Assembly (NCBI RefSeq): GCF_000661915.1
Contig: NZ_CP007509.1
Span: 1,116,001-1,180,000, forward strand
Direction of reading: 5' to 3'
DNA: 64,000 bases
Source of the DNA: Stutzerimonas decontaminans
GTDB lineage: Bacteria; Pseudomonadota; Gammaproteobacteria; Pseudomonadales; Pseudomonadaceae
Part shown: positions 42,242 through 50,955 of the stretch, in pieces
How the letters are laid out: each line of letters opens with the position of its first letter
How positions within the stretch are numbered: position 1 is the first letter of the stretch
Made by a program: the position numbers and the translations under genes
Notes under the pieces: generated by a model
Databases searched by the model: none
What the model saw: the letters and a program-made list of their open reading frames with translations, nothing else
Told to the model about the DNA's origin: nothing

Positions 42242-43576
42242 TCAGAATTCGTGATCGGCGGTGTCGGGGTTGAGGTCGCTGATGCCGAGGGCAGCGGCGG
42301 CCTGTTCGATGGAGGCGGTCTGCTTGACCAGTGCAGCGATGGCGCTGCGGACCTTTTCTTGTCCTTCAGCATTGTCCTCAGCGATCAGCTGGTCGAAGGC
42401 TTCGCCGTTCTCAGCGCTTTCCACCAGCACCTGCAGCTTGGCTTCGGTGGTTTCCAGATCGGTCTTCAGCGTGCTGTCGACTTCGGGGCTGACGCCCTGG
42501 ACCAGCGAGGCGAGACTCGGGCCGGTCAGGGTGCTGCCGTCGACGCGCTTGTACTCGCCCAGATAAACGTTGCGAATGCCGCGGGCGTTGAAGAAGTGCG
42601 AGTTGTGCGTGTTGTCGCTGAAGCAGTCGTGCTCGTCTTCGGTGGAGTTGGCTTCCAGCGCAACCTTCATGCGCTCGCCGGCCAGTTCGCCAAGCGACAG
42701 GCTACCCATGCCGAAGAGCATCTTGCGCAGGCCGTTCTCGCCCGATTCGGCTTCCAGGCTGGCACGGTAGTTCTCGGCGCCCGGCTGCCACTGTTCGACC
42801 ATCTCCTGCAGATCACTGACCAGCAGGTCGGTGGCGACTTTCAGGTACGTGCGGCGACGCTCGCAGTTGTCGCCGGTGCAACCTTCGCCAACGACGTAGT
42901 CGGTATGCGGGCGCTCGCCGGCGCCCGGACCGGTGCCGTTGAGGTCCTGGCCCCAGAGTAGGAACTCGATGGCGTGGTAGCCGGTGGCGACGTTGGCCTC
43001 GGAGCCGGCCAGTTCGTTGAGGCTGGTCAGCAGCTCGGCGGTGATCTCGCTGGTGTCGATCTTGTCTTCGCCGATCTGCAATTCGGTATTGGCGATGATG
43101 TTGGCGTTGGCGCCCGGGTTGCCGAGGGCGTGCTGGTAGTCACCTTCGACGTAGTCGATCAGGCCTTCGTCGAGCGGCCAGGCGTTGAGCTGGCCTTCCC
43201 ACTCATCGACCACCGGGTTGCCGAAGCGGAACACTTCGCTCTGCATGTAGGGTACGCGGGCAGCCAGCCAGGCCTGGCGTGCGGCCTGCAGAGTCTCTTC
43301 GCTGGGATTTGCGAGCAACGCGTCGATTGCCTGCTGGAGTTGCACTGCAGTGCTGTGCGCGTCGCTGAAAACGGCCAGGGCCAGATCGGCGTAGTGGCCG
43401 ACTACGGCTTTGGCCGCCTGCTCATCGGGCGTCTGCGCCTGTTCAGCCGGCACGCTTTCGGTTGTGCTTTGCGGTGCAGCGGTCTGGTTGATCGGGGTCT
43501 TGTCTTCACCGCAACCGGCGAGCGAGATGGCCGCAGCGAGAAGGCTGGCGGTTGCCCAGATGGGGGTGCGTAGCAT
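42242..43576 (-). CDS. icmP: Imelysin-family metalloprotein IcmP
   Basis: The 444-residue lipoprotein (signal ending ISLAGC, Cys22) has the imelysin fold with an intact GYHAIEFLLWG motif (His201, Glu204) and a conserved RVPYMQSEVFRF segment. The P. aeruginosa homologue was described as the insulin-cleaving metalloproteinase IcmP, and related proteins (IrpA, EfeO) are iron-regulated. I chose ATG 43576 (MLRTPIWATASLL), which gives the lipoprotein signal. It is the first gene of a four-gene minus-strand run and has a Fur-like site 62-80 bases upstream. Proteolytic activity here is not shown by sequence. Confidence 0.88.
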   Translation of the reverse strand: MLRTPIWATASLLAAAISLAGCGEDKTPINQTAAPQSTTESVPAEQAQTPDEQAAKAVVGHYADLALAVFSDAHSTAVQLQQAIDALLANPSEETLQAARQAWLAARVPYMQSEVFRFGNPVVDEWEGQLNAWPLDEGLIDYVEGDYQHALGNPGANANIIANTELQIGEDKIDTSEITAELLTSLNELAGSEANVATGYHAIEFLLWGQDLNGTGPGAGERPHTDYVVGEGCTGDNCERRRTYLKVATDLLVSDLQEMVEQWQPGAENYRASLEAESGENGLRKMLFGMGSLSLGELAGERMKVALEANSTEDEHDCFSDNTHNSHFFNARGIRNVYLGEYKRVDGSTLTGPSLASLVQGVSPEVDSTLKTDLETTEAKLQVLVESAENGEAFDQLIAEDNAEGQEKVRSAIAALVKQTASIEQAAAALGISDLNPDTADHEF

Positions 43577-43637
43577 GTGCGTGTTCCTTTGCGTGCGAGT
43601 GAACGAAGCCGAGGGCTGCTCGGAAGCGCTCAATAAT

Positions 43638-43656
43638 GCGAAAGATTTTCATTTTG
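43638..43656 (-). promoter_or_regulatory. Candidate Fur box upstream of icmP
   Basis: The 19-base site (minus strand CAAAATGAAAATCTTTCGC) agrees with the Fur consensus GATAATGATAATCATTATC at 13 positions, counted by hand. It lies 62 bases before the icmP start, in the divergent gap shared with lemA. Iron repression of imelysin genes is known in related bacteria; the site itself is a prediction. Confidence 0.55.
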
Positions 43657-43745
43657 TGCAAAGCCAATGCGTGCACGGGCTCTCTCTTCCGTGTCCACGC
43701 AACCGGTAGAATGCTGGCGTTTTGAAGCCCAGATATGGAGATGTC

Positions 43746-44318
43746 ATGAGCCTGAGCGCGGTGGTTGTGCTGGTGGTGCTGTTTCTCGTCGCCGCCTATG
43801 CGGTGATCCTCTATAACGGCCTGGTGCGCCTCAAGCACGGCGTCGGCAAGGCCTGGGCGAACATCGACGTGCTGCTGCGTCAGCGCCATGAAGAACTACC
43901 CAAACTGGTGGAAACCTGTCGGCAGTACATGCAGCACGAACGTAATACGCTGGAGCAGGTAATCAGTGCGCGCAATGCGGTGTCTAGCGCGCGGGAGCAG
44001 GGCGATGTCGGTGCGCTGGGGATGGCCGAGACCGGGCTGCGTGCCGGCCTGGGCCGGTTGTTCGCGCTGGCTGAGAACTACCCGGAGCTCAAGGCCAACG
44101 ACAGTTTCCGTCACCTGCAGCAACGTATCAGCGGGCTGGAAAGTGGCATCGCCGACCGTCGCGAGCTGTACAACGAGGCGGTCAACCTGAACAACGTGCG
44201 CATTGAGCAGTTCCCCGATGTGCTGCTGGCGCGGGCGTTCGGCTTCAAGGAAGCCGCATTGCTGCAGTTCAGCGAGGCGGAGAAAGCCGACGTCGATCTG
44301 AAGGCGCTCTTCGGCTGA
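43746..44318 (+). CDS. lemA: LemA family membrane protein
   Basis: The 190-residue protein has one N-terminal membrane helix (LSAVVVLVVLFLVAAYAVILYNGLV) followed by the LemA helical bundle (KAWANIDVLLRQRHEELPKLVE, YPELKANDSFRHLQQRISGLE, YNEAVNLNNVRIEQFP). LemA proteins are widespread and membrane anchored with an N-out topology; their role is poorly defined. I chose ATG 43746 with GGAG seven bases upstream. The next gene starts one base after the stop codon, so the pair is an operon. Confidence 0.92.
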   Translation: MSLSAVVVLVVLFLVAAYAVILYNGLVRLKHGVGKAWANIDVLLRQRHEELPKLVETCRQYMQHERNTLEQVISARNAVSSAREQGDVGALGMAETGLRAGLGRLFALAENYPELKANDSFRHLQQRISGLESGIADRRELYNEAVNLNNVRIEQFPDVLLARAFGFKEAALLQFSEAEKADVDLKALFG

Positions 44319-44319
44319 A

Positions 44320-45213
44320 ATGGATCTCGGCCAAGTCTTCACTTTTGCCCTAGCCACTGCATTTTGTCTTGGCGGCGCCTGGCTCTGCATCAGTCGCTGG
44401 TCGCGTGCGCGCCATTTGCTCGATACGCCGACTTCGCGCATCCGCTCGGCGGCCCAAGGCTACGTCGAACTGGTTGGCATGCTGCGTGAGCTGGCCGTGC
44501 CGCAACCGGTAGCGCCGCTTACCGGTGAGCCCTGTTTATGGTGGCGCTACTGCATCGAGGAGTATCGCTCCAACGGCAAGCGCAGCAGCTGGAGCGTGCT
44601 TGAGCGGGGCACCAGCGAAGCCTGGCTGCGTCTGGCCGATGCCACTGGTGAGTGCCTGATCGACCCGCGCGGTGCCGAGGTGCACCCGGCCTTTCGCAAG
44701 GTCTGGACGGGCAGCCTGCGTCATCCGCGCGGTATCGCACCAAGCGGCTGGCTGGGCCTGCTGAGCAGCGGCAAACGCTATCGCTACACCGAGGAACGGC
44801 TGCACGAGGGTGAACCGCTGTATGCGATCGGCGACTTTCGCACCACCGGCGGCGGGCGCCACGGCCTTGATCTATCGTCAGCCAAGCGCGAAGTGATCCG
44901 GCAGTGGAAGGGTGATTACGCCGGTCTGCTGCAGCGCTTCGACAGCAATGCCGACGGGCAGCTCGACGAGCATGAATGGAACCGCGTCCGACTGGCGGCG
45001 CGGCTCGAGGCAGAGGATCGTCATCGCGAGAGCAGCGCCGCCCCGGAGCAGCATCAAATGGCTCGCCCCAGCGAAGCGCTGCCCTTCGTGCTTTCCAGTC
45101 ACGGCGAGGAGGTCATCACCCGGCGCTTCTACTGGCAGGCGGCGAGAGGTGCGGTGATGTGTTTGGCTGGTGCGGTATGGCTGGCGATGCAGCTGGGTAT
45201 AACCGCCTGGTAG
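44320..45213 (+). CDS. GIDE-domain membrane protein with an EF-hand loop
   Basis: The 297-residue protein has an N-terminal helix (VFTFALATAFCLGGAWLCI) and a C-terminal helix (AVMCLAGAVWLAMQLGI). Between them is a GIDE-like domain (SRIRSAAQGYVELVGMLRE, CLWWRYCIEEY). This domain is shared with the membrane part of mitochondrial MUL1-type ubiquitin ligases, but there is no RING finger here. Residues 208-219 (DSNADGQLDEHE) form a canonical EF-hand calcium loop with ligands at positions 1, 3, 5, 7, 9 and 12. It follows lemA by one base. LemA-GIDE pairing recurs in bacteria, but the function is unknown. Confidence 0.83.
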   Translation: MDLGQVFTFALATAFCLGGAWLCISRWSRARHLLDTPTSRIRSAAQGYVELVGMLRELAVPQPVAPLTGEPCLWWRYCIEEYRSNGKRSSWSVLERGTSEAWLRLADATGECLIDPRGAEVHPAFRKVWTGSLRHPRGIAPSGWLGLLSSGKRYRYTEERLHEGEPLYAIGDFRTTGGGRHGLDLSSAKREVIRQWKGDYAGLLQRFDSNADGQLDEHEWNRVRLAARLEAEDRHRESSAAPEQHQMARPSEALPFVLSSHGEEVITRRFYWQAARGAVMCLAGAVWLAMQLGITAW

Positions 45214-45227
45214 CCGTCAGCTGTCGC

Positions 45228-45911
45228 TCAGCGCTTGCGCTTTTCGGCGATCCAAATGGTATGACGCGTGCCACGGTTGCCGTGAGCGAGTACCTGCACT
45301 TCTTCGGCTTTGAAGCCGGCCTTGGCGAGCTTGTCGGAGAAGGCGCGGTCAGCACTGGCCGACCAGACCGCGAGCACACCGGACGGTCGCAACGCGCGGG
45401 CACAGGCATTCAGTCCGTCCAATGAGTAGAGCCAGCTGTTGCTCTTTTGCGTCAGGCCTTCCGGGCCGTTGTCGACATCCAGCATGATCGCATCAAAGCC
45501 CTGGGCTTGATCCTGCAGCAGCTCGGCGACGTCCTGATTCAGCACCTTGGCACGGCTATCGCGCAGCGGATGGCCGGATTTCTCGCCAAGCGCGCCGCGG
45601 TTCCACTCGATCACGCCGGGTACCAGTTCGGCGACCAGTACCTCGGCGTCCGGGCCGAGATGGCGCAACGCCGAAGCCAGAGTAAAGCCCATACCCAGTC
45701 CGCCGATCAGCACCCGTGCCTGCGCGCGTGCGGCGATCCGTTTGCAGGGGATCTCCGCTAGCGCGTCTTCCGAGCCATGGGTGCGGGTATTCATCAGCTG
45801 ATTGCCGTTTCCGCCCTGGATCTTGATGACGAAGTCATCGCCATATTCGAACAGGCACAAGGCGCCGCCAGTGGGGATCGCGGCGGTATCCAGGAGTACG
45901 AAGCGTTTCAT
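45228..45911 (-). CDS. Spermidine synthase-like / SAM methyltransferase-fold protein
   Basis: The 227-residue protein has a Rossmann-like core with GGLGMGFTLAS (SAM-type motif I), VLVAELVPGVIEWNRG (acidic motif) and DAIMLDVDNGPEG. This is the layout of spermidine synthase-like methyltransferase-fold enzymes. The N-terminal part (LLDTAAIPTGGALCLFEYGDDF) resembles the small beta domain of spermidine synthases, but the usual polyamine gate motifs are not clear. The substrate is unknown. The gene is convergent with the GIDE gene across a 14-base gap. Confidence 0.8.
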   Translation of the reverse strand: MKRFVLLDTAAIPTGGALCLFEYGDDFVIKIQGGNGNQLMNTRTHGSEDALAEIPCKRIAARAQARVLIGGLGMGFTLASALRHLGPDAEVLVAELVPGVIEWNRGALGEKSGHPLRDSRAKVLNQDVAELLQDQAQGFDAIMLDVDNGPEGLTQKSNSWLYSLDGLNACARALRPSGVLAVWSASADRAFSDKLAKAGFKAEEVQVLAHGNRGTRHTIWIAEKRKR

Positions 45912-46029
45912 TGAGGACTCGTCTTAGGCCGTGGGTCGGCCGAAAAGGCGAGAAGTGTGGCGCAAGTCGTTGCGACTGGCCAGCAGCTCGGCTGCAAACC
46001 TTGCCGAGCGGCGCGCCGGCCTCGGCGTG

Positions 46030-48090
46030 CTAGCGGAGTTCCGAATTGACCGCCCGATCAAAGGGGGTCGACTGGCGTAGCAGCAGGTCGAGATCACGCG
46101 CCGCGAGCGGCTTGCTGTAGTAGTACCCCTGGCCTTCCTGGCAGCCCTCGGCGATCAGGTAGGCTTCCTGCTCTGGCGTTTCGACGCCCTCGGCGATCAC
46201 CGTCATACCCAGGCTCTTGCCCAGCTGGATGATCGCTCGGACTATGGTTGCGCCTTCGTCCTGGCCAATGTCCTGGACGAAGCTCTTGTCGATCTTGATC
46301 TTGTCCAGCGGCAGGCTCTTGAGGTAGCTGAGCGAGGAGTATCCGGTACCGAAATCATCGATCGCAATCAGCGCACCGGAGCGCCGCAGGCTGTGCAGGT
46401 TGTGCGCCGCCGCATCGATGTCCTCCATCAGGCCGGTCTCGGTCACTTCCAGCTCCAGGGTTTCGGCGGGCAGCTGATGTTCCTGCAACAGCTCGCCTAT
46501 CATCGCCGGCAGCTGCGGATGACGCAGTTGCACCGTGGAGAGATTCACCGCCACGCGTAAACCGGTGTAACCCTGAGCGTGCCACTGGCGCAGCTGGCTG
46601 CAGGCTTGATCGAGTACCCACTTGCCGATCTCGATGATGCTGCCGTTCTGTTCGGCCAGAGGAATGAACAGGTCCGGCGGCACCAGCTTGCCCTGCGGAT
46701 GCTTCCAGCGAATCAGTGCCTCGACGCCAGTAATACGGTTCTGCCGGTAGTCGACCTGCGGCTGGTAGACCAAATGGAATTCGTTACGTTTGAGGGCTTC
46801 GCTGAGGTCCTTCTCCAGCTCCCGGCGAGCGCGCATTTCACTGTCGATGCTGGCCACATAGAACTGGTAGCGGTTGCGCGAGCGGCTTTTGGCCAGCGTC
46901 ATGGTCTGCTCGGCCTTCTGCAACAGCTTCTCGGTGTTGTCGCCGTCCTCCGGATAAAGCGTGATGCCGATGGTGGCGCGCAGACGGATCAGGTGTCCAT
47001 CGAGCTCAATGGGATTCTCCAGGTCGTCCAGCAGTGCCTGCGCCAGTTCGGCGGCCTCGTAAGGCTGCTCGATACCGCTCAGCACAAGTACGAACTGGTC
47101 GCCGCCCAGTCTCGCCAGGGCCCCCAGTCGAGTCTCCGCGGCGCGTAAACGGTCAGCCAAAGCCTGCAACATGTAGTCGCCGGCCTGGTAGCTGTATTGC
47201 TCGTTGACGCCTTTGAAGTCATCCAGGCCCAGGCAGAGCACGGCAATGCGTCGCTGCAGGCGCCGCGCCTCGTCGAGGATATGGTCAAGCTGGCTTTGCA
47301 GCTGCTGCCGGTTGGGCAGACCGGTCAGCGAGTCGTACTGGGTCATGCGATGCAGGCTGCTTTCAGCTTCCTGACGCAGGTGCATGTTGTGTTCGATGGA
47401 CGAGAGCAAGCCGTTGGCGGTTTCCACCCAAAGGCCCAGCTCATTGCGTTCGTGGCCCCTGATCATCGGCAGCTTATGCTCGCCGGGCCGGTCCGGGTTG
47501 ATCTGGGCGAGGTGTTCGATGAGCTTGGTCAGCGGTCGGGTGAGCAGCCACTGGTAGATCAGGAAAAGCACAAAGCCGAGGGTCAGAGCGCGCAGGATGC
47601 CGAGGATAAAGATGACGACGGAGTCGTTGACGAACTCCTGGCCGTACTGGGCGGTGTCCAGGGTAATGCGCAGTTCGCCGTAATACTCGTTGTAAGGCGG
47701 TTTGCCGATCAGGGGGATCGAGAACTGCCGGTCGCGGTGGAGGATCGGGTCGGTCAGCCAGCGTGTCGGCAGGTCGATGGGTGGCCTGATTTTCAGTGCC
47801 AGCATGCCTTCGTCCGGGTGGCCGATGGATGCCATGCGAATCGATTCGTGCTGGAAAAGTCCTTCCATCACTTGCGCGCCCATCTCGCGGTCAAGGCTGT
47901 AGATCGCCTGAGTGGACGGGTCGCGGGTCATGCGCAGAATGCGTTGGGCGTCTGATTCGATCAGCTGGCGCGCCTTGTAGGCGCCGAAAATGATCTGCGC
48001 GCAGCTCAGCACCAGCCCTACCGCAAGCGCCGATAGCAGGACGACACGCAGGAGCTTACGCGACAGGCTATTGCGCATTTCCAGCTTCAA
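46030..48090 (-). CDS. bifA: Membrane cyclic-di-GMP phosphodiesterase BifA
   Basis: The 686-residue protein has two membrane helices flanking a periplasmic sensor (about 15-35 and 155-185), then HAMP-like, GGDEF and EAL domains. The GGDEF loop reads RLGGDQF, a known feature of BifA, so cyclase activity is lost. The EAL domain keeps EALIRWKHPQG, IDDFGTGYSSLSYLK and KIDKSFVQD, so it should hydrolyse cyclic-di-GMP. BifA lowers c-di-GMP and favours motility over biofilm in P. aeruginosa, where sodB is the neighbour as here. The start is TTG at 48090, preceded by AAGGA at seven bases; the next ATG has no good ribosome-binding site. Confidence 0.92.
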   Translation of the reverse strand: MKLEMRNSLSRKLLRVVLLSALAVGLVLSCAQIIFGAYKARQLIESDAQRILRMTRDPSTQAIYSLDREMGAQVMEGLFQHESIRMASIGHPDEGMLALKIRPPIDLPTRWLTDPILHRDRQFSIPLIGKPPYNEYYGELRITLDTAQYGQEFVNDSVVIFILGILRALTLGFVLFLIYQWLLTRPLTKLIEHLAQINPDRPGEHKLPMIRGHERNELGLWVETANGLLSSIEHNMHLRQEAESSLHRMTQYDSLTGLPNRQQLQSQLDHILDEARRLQRRIAVLCLGLDDFKGVNEQYSYQAGDYMLQALADRLRAAETRLGALARLGGDQFVLVLSGIEQPYEAAELAQALLDDLENPIELDGHLIRLRATIGITLYPEDGDNTEKLLQKAEQTMTLAKSRSRNRYQFYVASIDSEMRARRELEKDLSEALKRNEFHLVYQPQVDYRQNRITGVEALIRWKHPQGKLVPPDLFIPLAEQNGSIIEIGKWVLDQACSQLRQWHAQGYTGLRVAVNLSTVQLRHPQLPAMIGELLQEHQLPAETLELEVTETGLMEDIDAAAHNLHSLRRSGALIAIDDFGTGYSSLSYLKSLPLDKIKIDKSFVQDIGQDEGATIVRAIIQLGKSLGMTVIAEGVETPEQEAYLIAEGCQEGQGYYYSKPLAARDLDLLLRQSTPFDRAVNSELR

Positions 48091-48207
48091 ATGAAGGTCC
48101 TTTTCCGTGCCGACGCTCGGTTGCGGAAGTATTGTTAGTCATTCGGCAATCGTCAAAGGCAATTAAATCCAGTAGTTCAGCAAGCTCCGACTGTGCCGGC
48201 AGTACGA

Positions 48208-48240
48208 CTTAGGATGCAAGCCCAAAGGCGTAATCCTAAG
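48208..48240. repeat. Inverted repeat upstream of bifA
   Basis: Perfect eight-base arms CTTAGGAT (48208-48215) and ATCCTAAG (48233-48240) are separated by 17 bases, 118-150 bases upstream of the bifA start. The arms are AT-rich relative to the surroundings. It could be an operator or an RNA hairpin; no known regulator site is recognised. Confidence 0.45.
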
Positions 48241-48333
48241 GAAAGATTGCGCGCCGATTACCGATGCAGTAGGGCTGCGACAATTTATGGGGCTGCAAAT
48301 GTATAGCGGCAGATGATGGTGAAGCCTTAAATG

Positions 48334-48365
48334 AAAATGCCCGCGTCGAGTGCGGGCATTTCATT
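48334..48365 (-). terminator. Terminator after sodB
   Basis: A perfect nine-base stem (AATGCCCGC with GCGGGCATT) and a seven-base loop are followed on the minus strand by a T-rich run. It lies 18 bases past the sodB stop and insulates sodB from bifA. Confidence 0.85.
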
Positions 48366-48382
48366 ACTGCTGACCGGGTGGC

Positions 48383-48964
48383 TTAGCCTGCGAAGTTCTT
48401 CGCGACGAAGTCCCAGTTGACCAGGTTCCAGAACGCTTCGACGAACTTCGGACGAGCGTTGCGGTAGTCGATGTAGTAGGCGTGTTCCCAGACGTCACAG
48501 GTCAGCAGCGGCTTGTCGCCCGCAGTCATCGGGTTGCCGGCACCGATGGTGCTGGCCAGGCCGAGGCTGCCGTCGGACTTCTTCACCAGCCAGGCCCAGC
48601 CGGAGCCGAAGGTGCCGATTGCGGTCTTGGTGAACTCTTCCTTGAACTTGTCAAAGGAACCGAACGAGGCGTTGATGGCATCAGCCAGGGCGCCAGTCGG
48701 CTGGCCGCCGGCGTTCGGTGCCAGGCAATTCCAGAAGAAGGTGTGGTTCCAGACCTGGGCGGCGTTGTTGAAGATGCCACCGGAGGAGGTCTTGATGATG
48801 CTTTCCAGATCCTTGCCTTCGAACTCGGTGCCCGGGATCAGGTTGTTCAGGTTGGTCACGTAAGCAGCGTGGTGCTTGTCGTGGTGGAACTCGAGCGTCT
48901 CGGCGGACATGTGCGGCTCGAGAGCATTCTTTTCGTACGGCAGCGGCGGCAATTCGAAAGCCAT
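48383..48964 (-). CDS. sodB: Iron superoxide dismutase SodB
   Basis: SodB converts superoxide to hydrogen peroxide and oxygen in the cytoplasm. The 193-residue product starts [20 protein letters not shown]. It has the metal ligands in [10 protein letters not shown] and HTFFWNCL, and in the C-terminal [11 protein letters not shown]. The [14 protein letters not shown] context is the Fe-type pattern. I chose ATG 48964 for the exact family start; the frame runs open upstream without similarity. The bifA-sodB-lysE order matches P. aeruginosa as recalled. Confidence 0.97.
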   Translation of the reverse strand: MAFELPPLPYEKNALEPHMSAETLEFHHDKHHAAYVTNLNNLIPGTEFEGKDLESIIKTSSGGIFNNAAQVWNHTFFWNCLAPNAGGQPTGALADAINASFGSFDKFKEEFTKTAIGTFGSGWAWLVKKSDGSLGLASTIGAGNPMTAGDKPLLTCDVWEHAYYIDYRNARPKFVEAFWNLVNWDFVAKNFAG

Positions 48965-49358
48965 GATGTATCTCCTACTCAGGTGTCGAGGATTGATGCG
49001 GCCAGCTGGAAGGAGCGTACGAGGCGTGCCGGACATGCCGGTGAGCAGGTGTGAATGCGCGTCCTGCCCTGACCTCTGTCGTTCCCTTCGCTCGCTACAT
49101 GCTTGCGCAATCTCTGGCCGTTCACGGTCGGCCGAACAGGCAGACTGAAGCCTTCCGCTCCATGTCTGCGAGCCAGCGATCATAGCACCCGACCTGCGGC
49201 AAAACCACGCGGCAACTGTATGGAATAAAGGTTCCAAAGGGGGCGGTGATGATGCATCGGTTGCGAATGACGGGCTGAGCCCTGCGTGGACCGCGTCGCA
49301 CGCAATGGTGTTCCGTCCGAGCTGCTAATTGGCTCGCAATAGGATGTTGCGCACCGCG
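48965..49358. other. Gene-free gap between sodB and the LysE exporter
   Basis: I find no gene here. The sodB promoter should lie in this stretch, but I could not identify convincing -35/-10 boxes or a Fur site. A short inverted repeat, TGGAA-N6-TTCCA, is at 49221-49236. Open frames in the gap have no recognisable sequence. Confidence 0.6.
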
Positions 49359-49967
49359 TCAGCCGGCGAATGCCAGCTGCGCGGCGATGGCAAACATCAT
49401 GGCGGCGACGCCGAGGTCGATCAGACGCCAAGTCAGCGGACGGGCCAGCCAGGGAGCAAGCCAGGCACCGCCGAGCGCGAGTGTCATGAACCACAGTGTC
49501 GAGGCGCTGGCGGCGCCAAGCGTATAGGCGCCCGGCTCGGGCTGCTGCGCACCGAGTGATCCGATCAGCACCACCGTGTCGAGATAGACGTGCGGGTTGA
49601 GCAGTGTCACGGCGAGTGCCGCCAGCAATACTGCGCGCAGCGGACGCGGCTGCGCGTCGGCGCTGCGCAGGCTTTGCGGCTTGGCCGCGCGCCGTAGCGC
49701 GAGGGTGCCGTACCAGATCAGAAAGGCAACGCCACCCCAGCGGGTAATTTCCAGCAGCAGCGGATTGCTTGCCAATACGGCCGCCAGACCGAACACGCCG
49801 ATACTAACCAGCAACGCATCGCAGACGATGCACAGCGCTGCGACTGGCAGATGGTGTTCGCGACGCAGGCTTTGCGCGAGGACGAAGGCGTTCTGCGCAC
49901 CGATGGCCATGATCAAGCCCGCAGCCACCAGTAACCCGTTGATATAGCTTTGCCAGATCGCATTCAT
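49359..49967 (-). CDS. LysE/ArgO family amino-acid exporter
   Basis: The 202-residue protein has about six membrane helices and the LysE/ArgO signature GLIMAIGAQNAFVLAQSLRRE near the N-terminus. It also has LLNPHVYLDTVVLIGSLG, matching the ArgO/LysE branch that exports arginine or lysine. I chose ATG 49967 (MNAIWQSYING), because GAGG lies eight bases upstream; ATG 49985 would add six residues. It is divergent from an ArgP-like regulator, the classic arrangement of an exporter and its activator. Confidence 0.9.
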   Translation of the reverse strand: MNAIWQSYINGLLVAAGLIMAIGAQNAFVLAQSLRREHHLPVAALCIVCDALLVSIGVFGLAAVLASNPLLLEITRWGGVAFLIWYGTLALRRAAKPQSLRSADAQPRPLRAVLLAALAVTLLNPHVYLDTVVLIGSLGAQQPEPGAYTLGAASASTLWFMTLALGGAWLAPWLARPLTWRLIDLGVAAMMFAIAAQLAFAG

Positions 49968-50059
49968 GCCCAGCGCCTCATTCATTTTCTGCTGGCGAGT
50001 CTGCTAAGCGTCGAGCTATAAGAGAAACAAATTATGGTCAGGTGTCATTAGGAAAACTG

Positions 50060-50950
50060 ATGTTCGATTACAAATTGCTCGCCGCACTTGCGGCGGTCGT
50101 GGAGCAGGCCGGGTTTGAACGTGCGGCGCAGGCGCTTGGGCTTTCGCAATCGGCCATATCGCAGCGGATCAAGTTGCTCGAGGCGCGGGTTGGTCAGCCG
50201 GTACTGCTGCGCGAGGCACCGCCCAGGCCCACCGAGCTGGGCCAGCGTTTGCTTAACCATGTCCAGCAGGTGCGGCTGCTCGAGCGCGATCTGCAGGGGC
50301 AGGTCCCGGCGCTAGATGAGAACCGCTTGCCAGAGCGATTACGGATCGCCCTGAATGCCGACAGCCTGGCGACTTGGTGGGCCGGGGCAGTGGCGCCGTT
50401 CTGCGCCGAGCATCGGGTATTGCTCGACCACGTTGTGGAAGACCAGGCGGTCGGGCTCAAGCGGATGCGCGCCGGGGAAGTGGCCGCCTGCGTCTGCGCT
50501 GCGGAGCGCCCGCTAGCGGGGGCGCGCAGCCAGTTTCTCGGCGCAATGCGCTATCGCGCGCTGGCCAGTCCGGCGTTCGTCAGTCGTCATTTCAAGCGCC
50601 CGGCAGTTGCCAGTGATCTGGCGCGTGTACCGGCTGTGGTTTTTGGCCCGGACGATCAGCTGCAACATCGCTATATGGCGGCCGTTGGCGGGGGCGAGGC
50701 ATTCATTCACCATTTATGCCCGTCCTCAGAGGGTTTTGTGCGGTTATTGCAGAGCGGGCTGGGCTGGGGGCTGGTGCCGGAATTACAAGTGCGCGGCGAA
50801 CTTGCGCGCGGGGAATTGGTCGATGTGCTGTCCGGACCGCCGATCGACGTGCCGTTGTACTGGCACCACTGGCGTAATGGCGGGCAATTGCTCGATGAGC
50901 TGACCCGTCATCTGGTGCGTTGTACCAGCGACTGGCTGCTGGTCGACTGA
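50060..50950 (+). CDS. argP: ArgP/LysG-type LysR transcriptional regulator
   Basis: The 296-residue protein has an N-terminal LysR helix-turn-helix (YKLLAALAAVVEQAGFERAAQALGLSQSAISQRIKLLE) and a substrate-binding domain. The sequence and its divergence from a LysE/ArgO gene fit ArgP (IciA), which activates argO in response to arginine and is blocked by lysine in E. coli. I chose ATG 50060 with AGGA seven bases upstream. The 92-base divergent gap to the exporter should hold its operator. Confidence 0.88.
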   Translation: MFDYKLLAALAAVVEQAGFERAAQALGLSQSAISQRIKLLEARVGQPVLLREAPPRPTELGQRLLNHVQQVRLLERDLQGQVPALDENRLPERLRIALNADSLATWWAGAVAPFCAEHRVLLDHVVEDQAVGLKRMRAGEVAACVCAAERPLAGARSQFLGAMRYRALASPAFVSRHFKRPAVASDLARVPAVVFGPDDQLQHRYMAAVGGGEAFIHHLCPSSEGFVRLLQSGLGWGLVPELQVRGELARGELVDVLSGPPIDVPLYWHHWRNGGQLLDELTRHLVRCTSDWLLVD

Positions 50951-50955
50951 CAGGT

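Noticed and set aside
48965..49237. N-terminal extension of sodB by 91 residues
   Set aside because: The family start [10 protein letters not shown] is exact at 48964; the upstream frame is open by chance and has no similarity.
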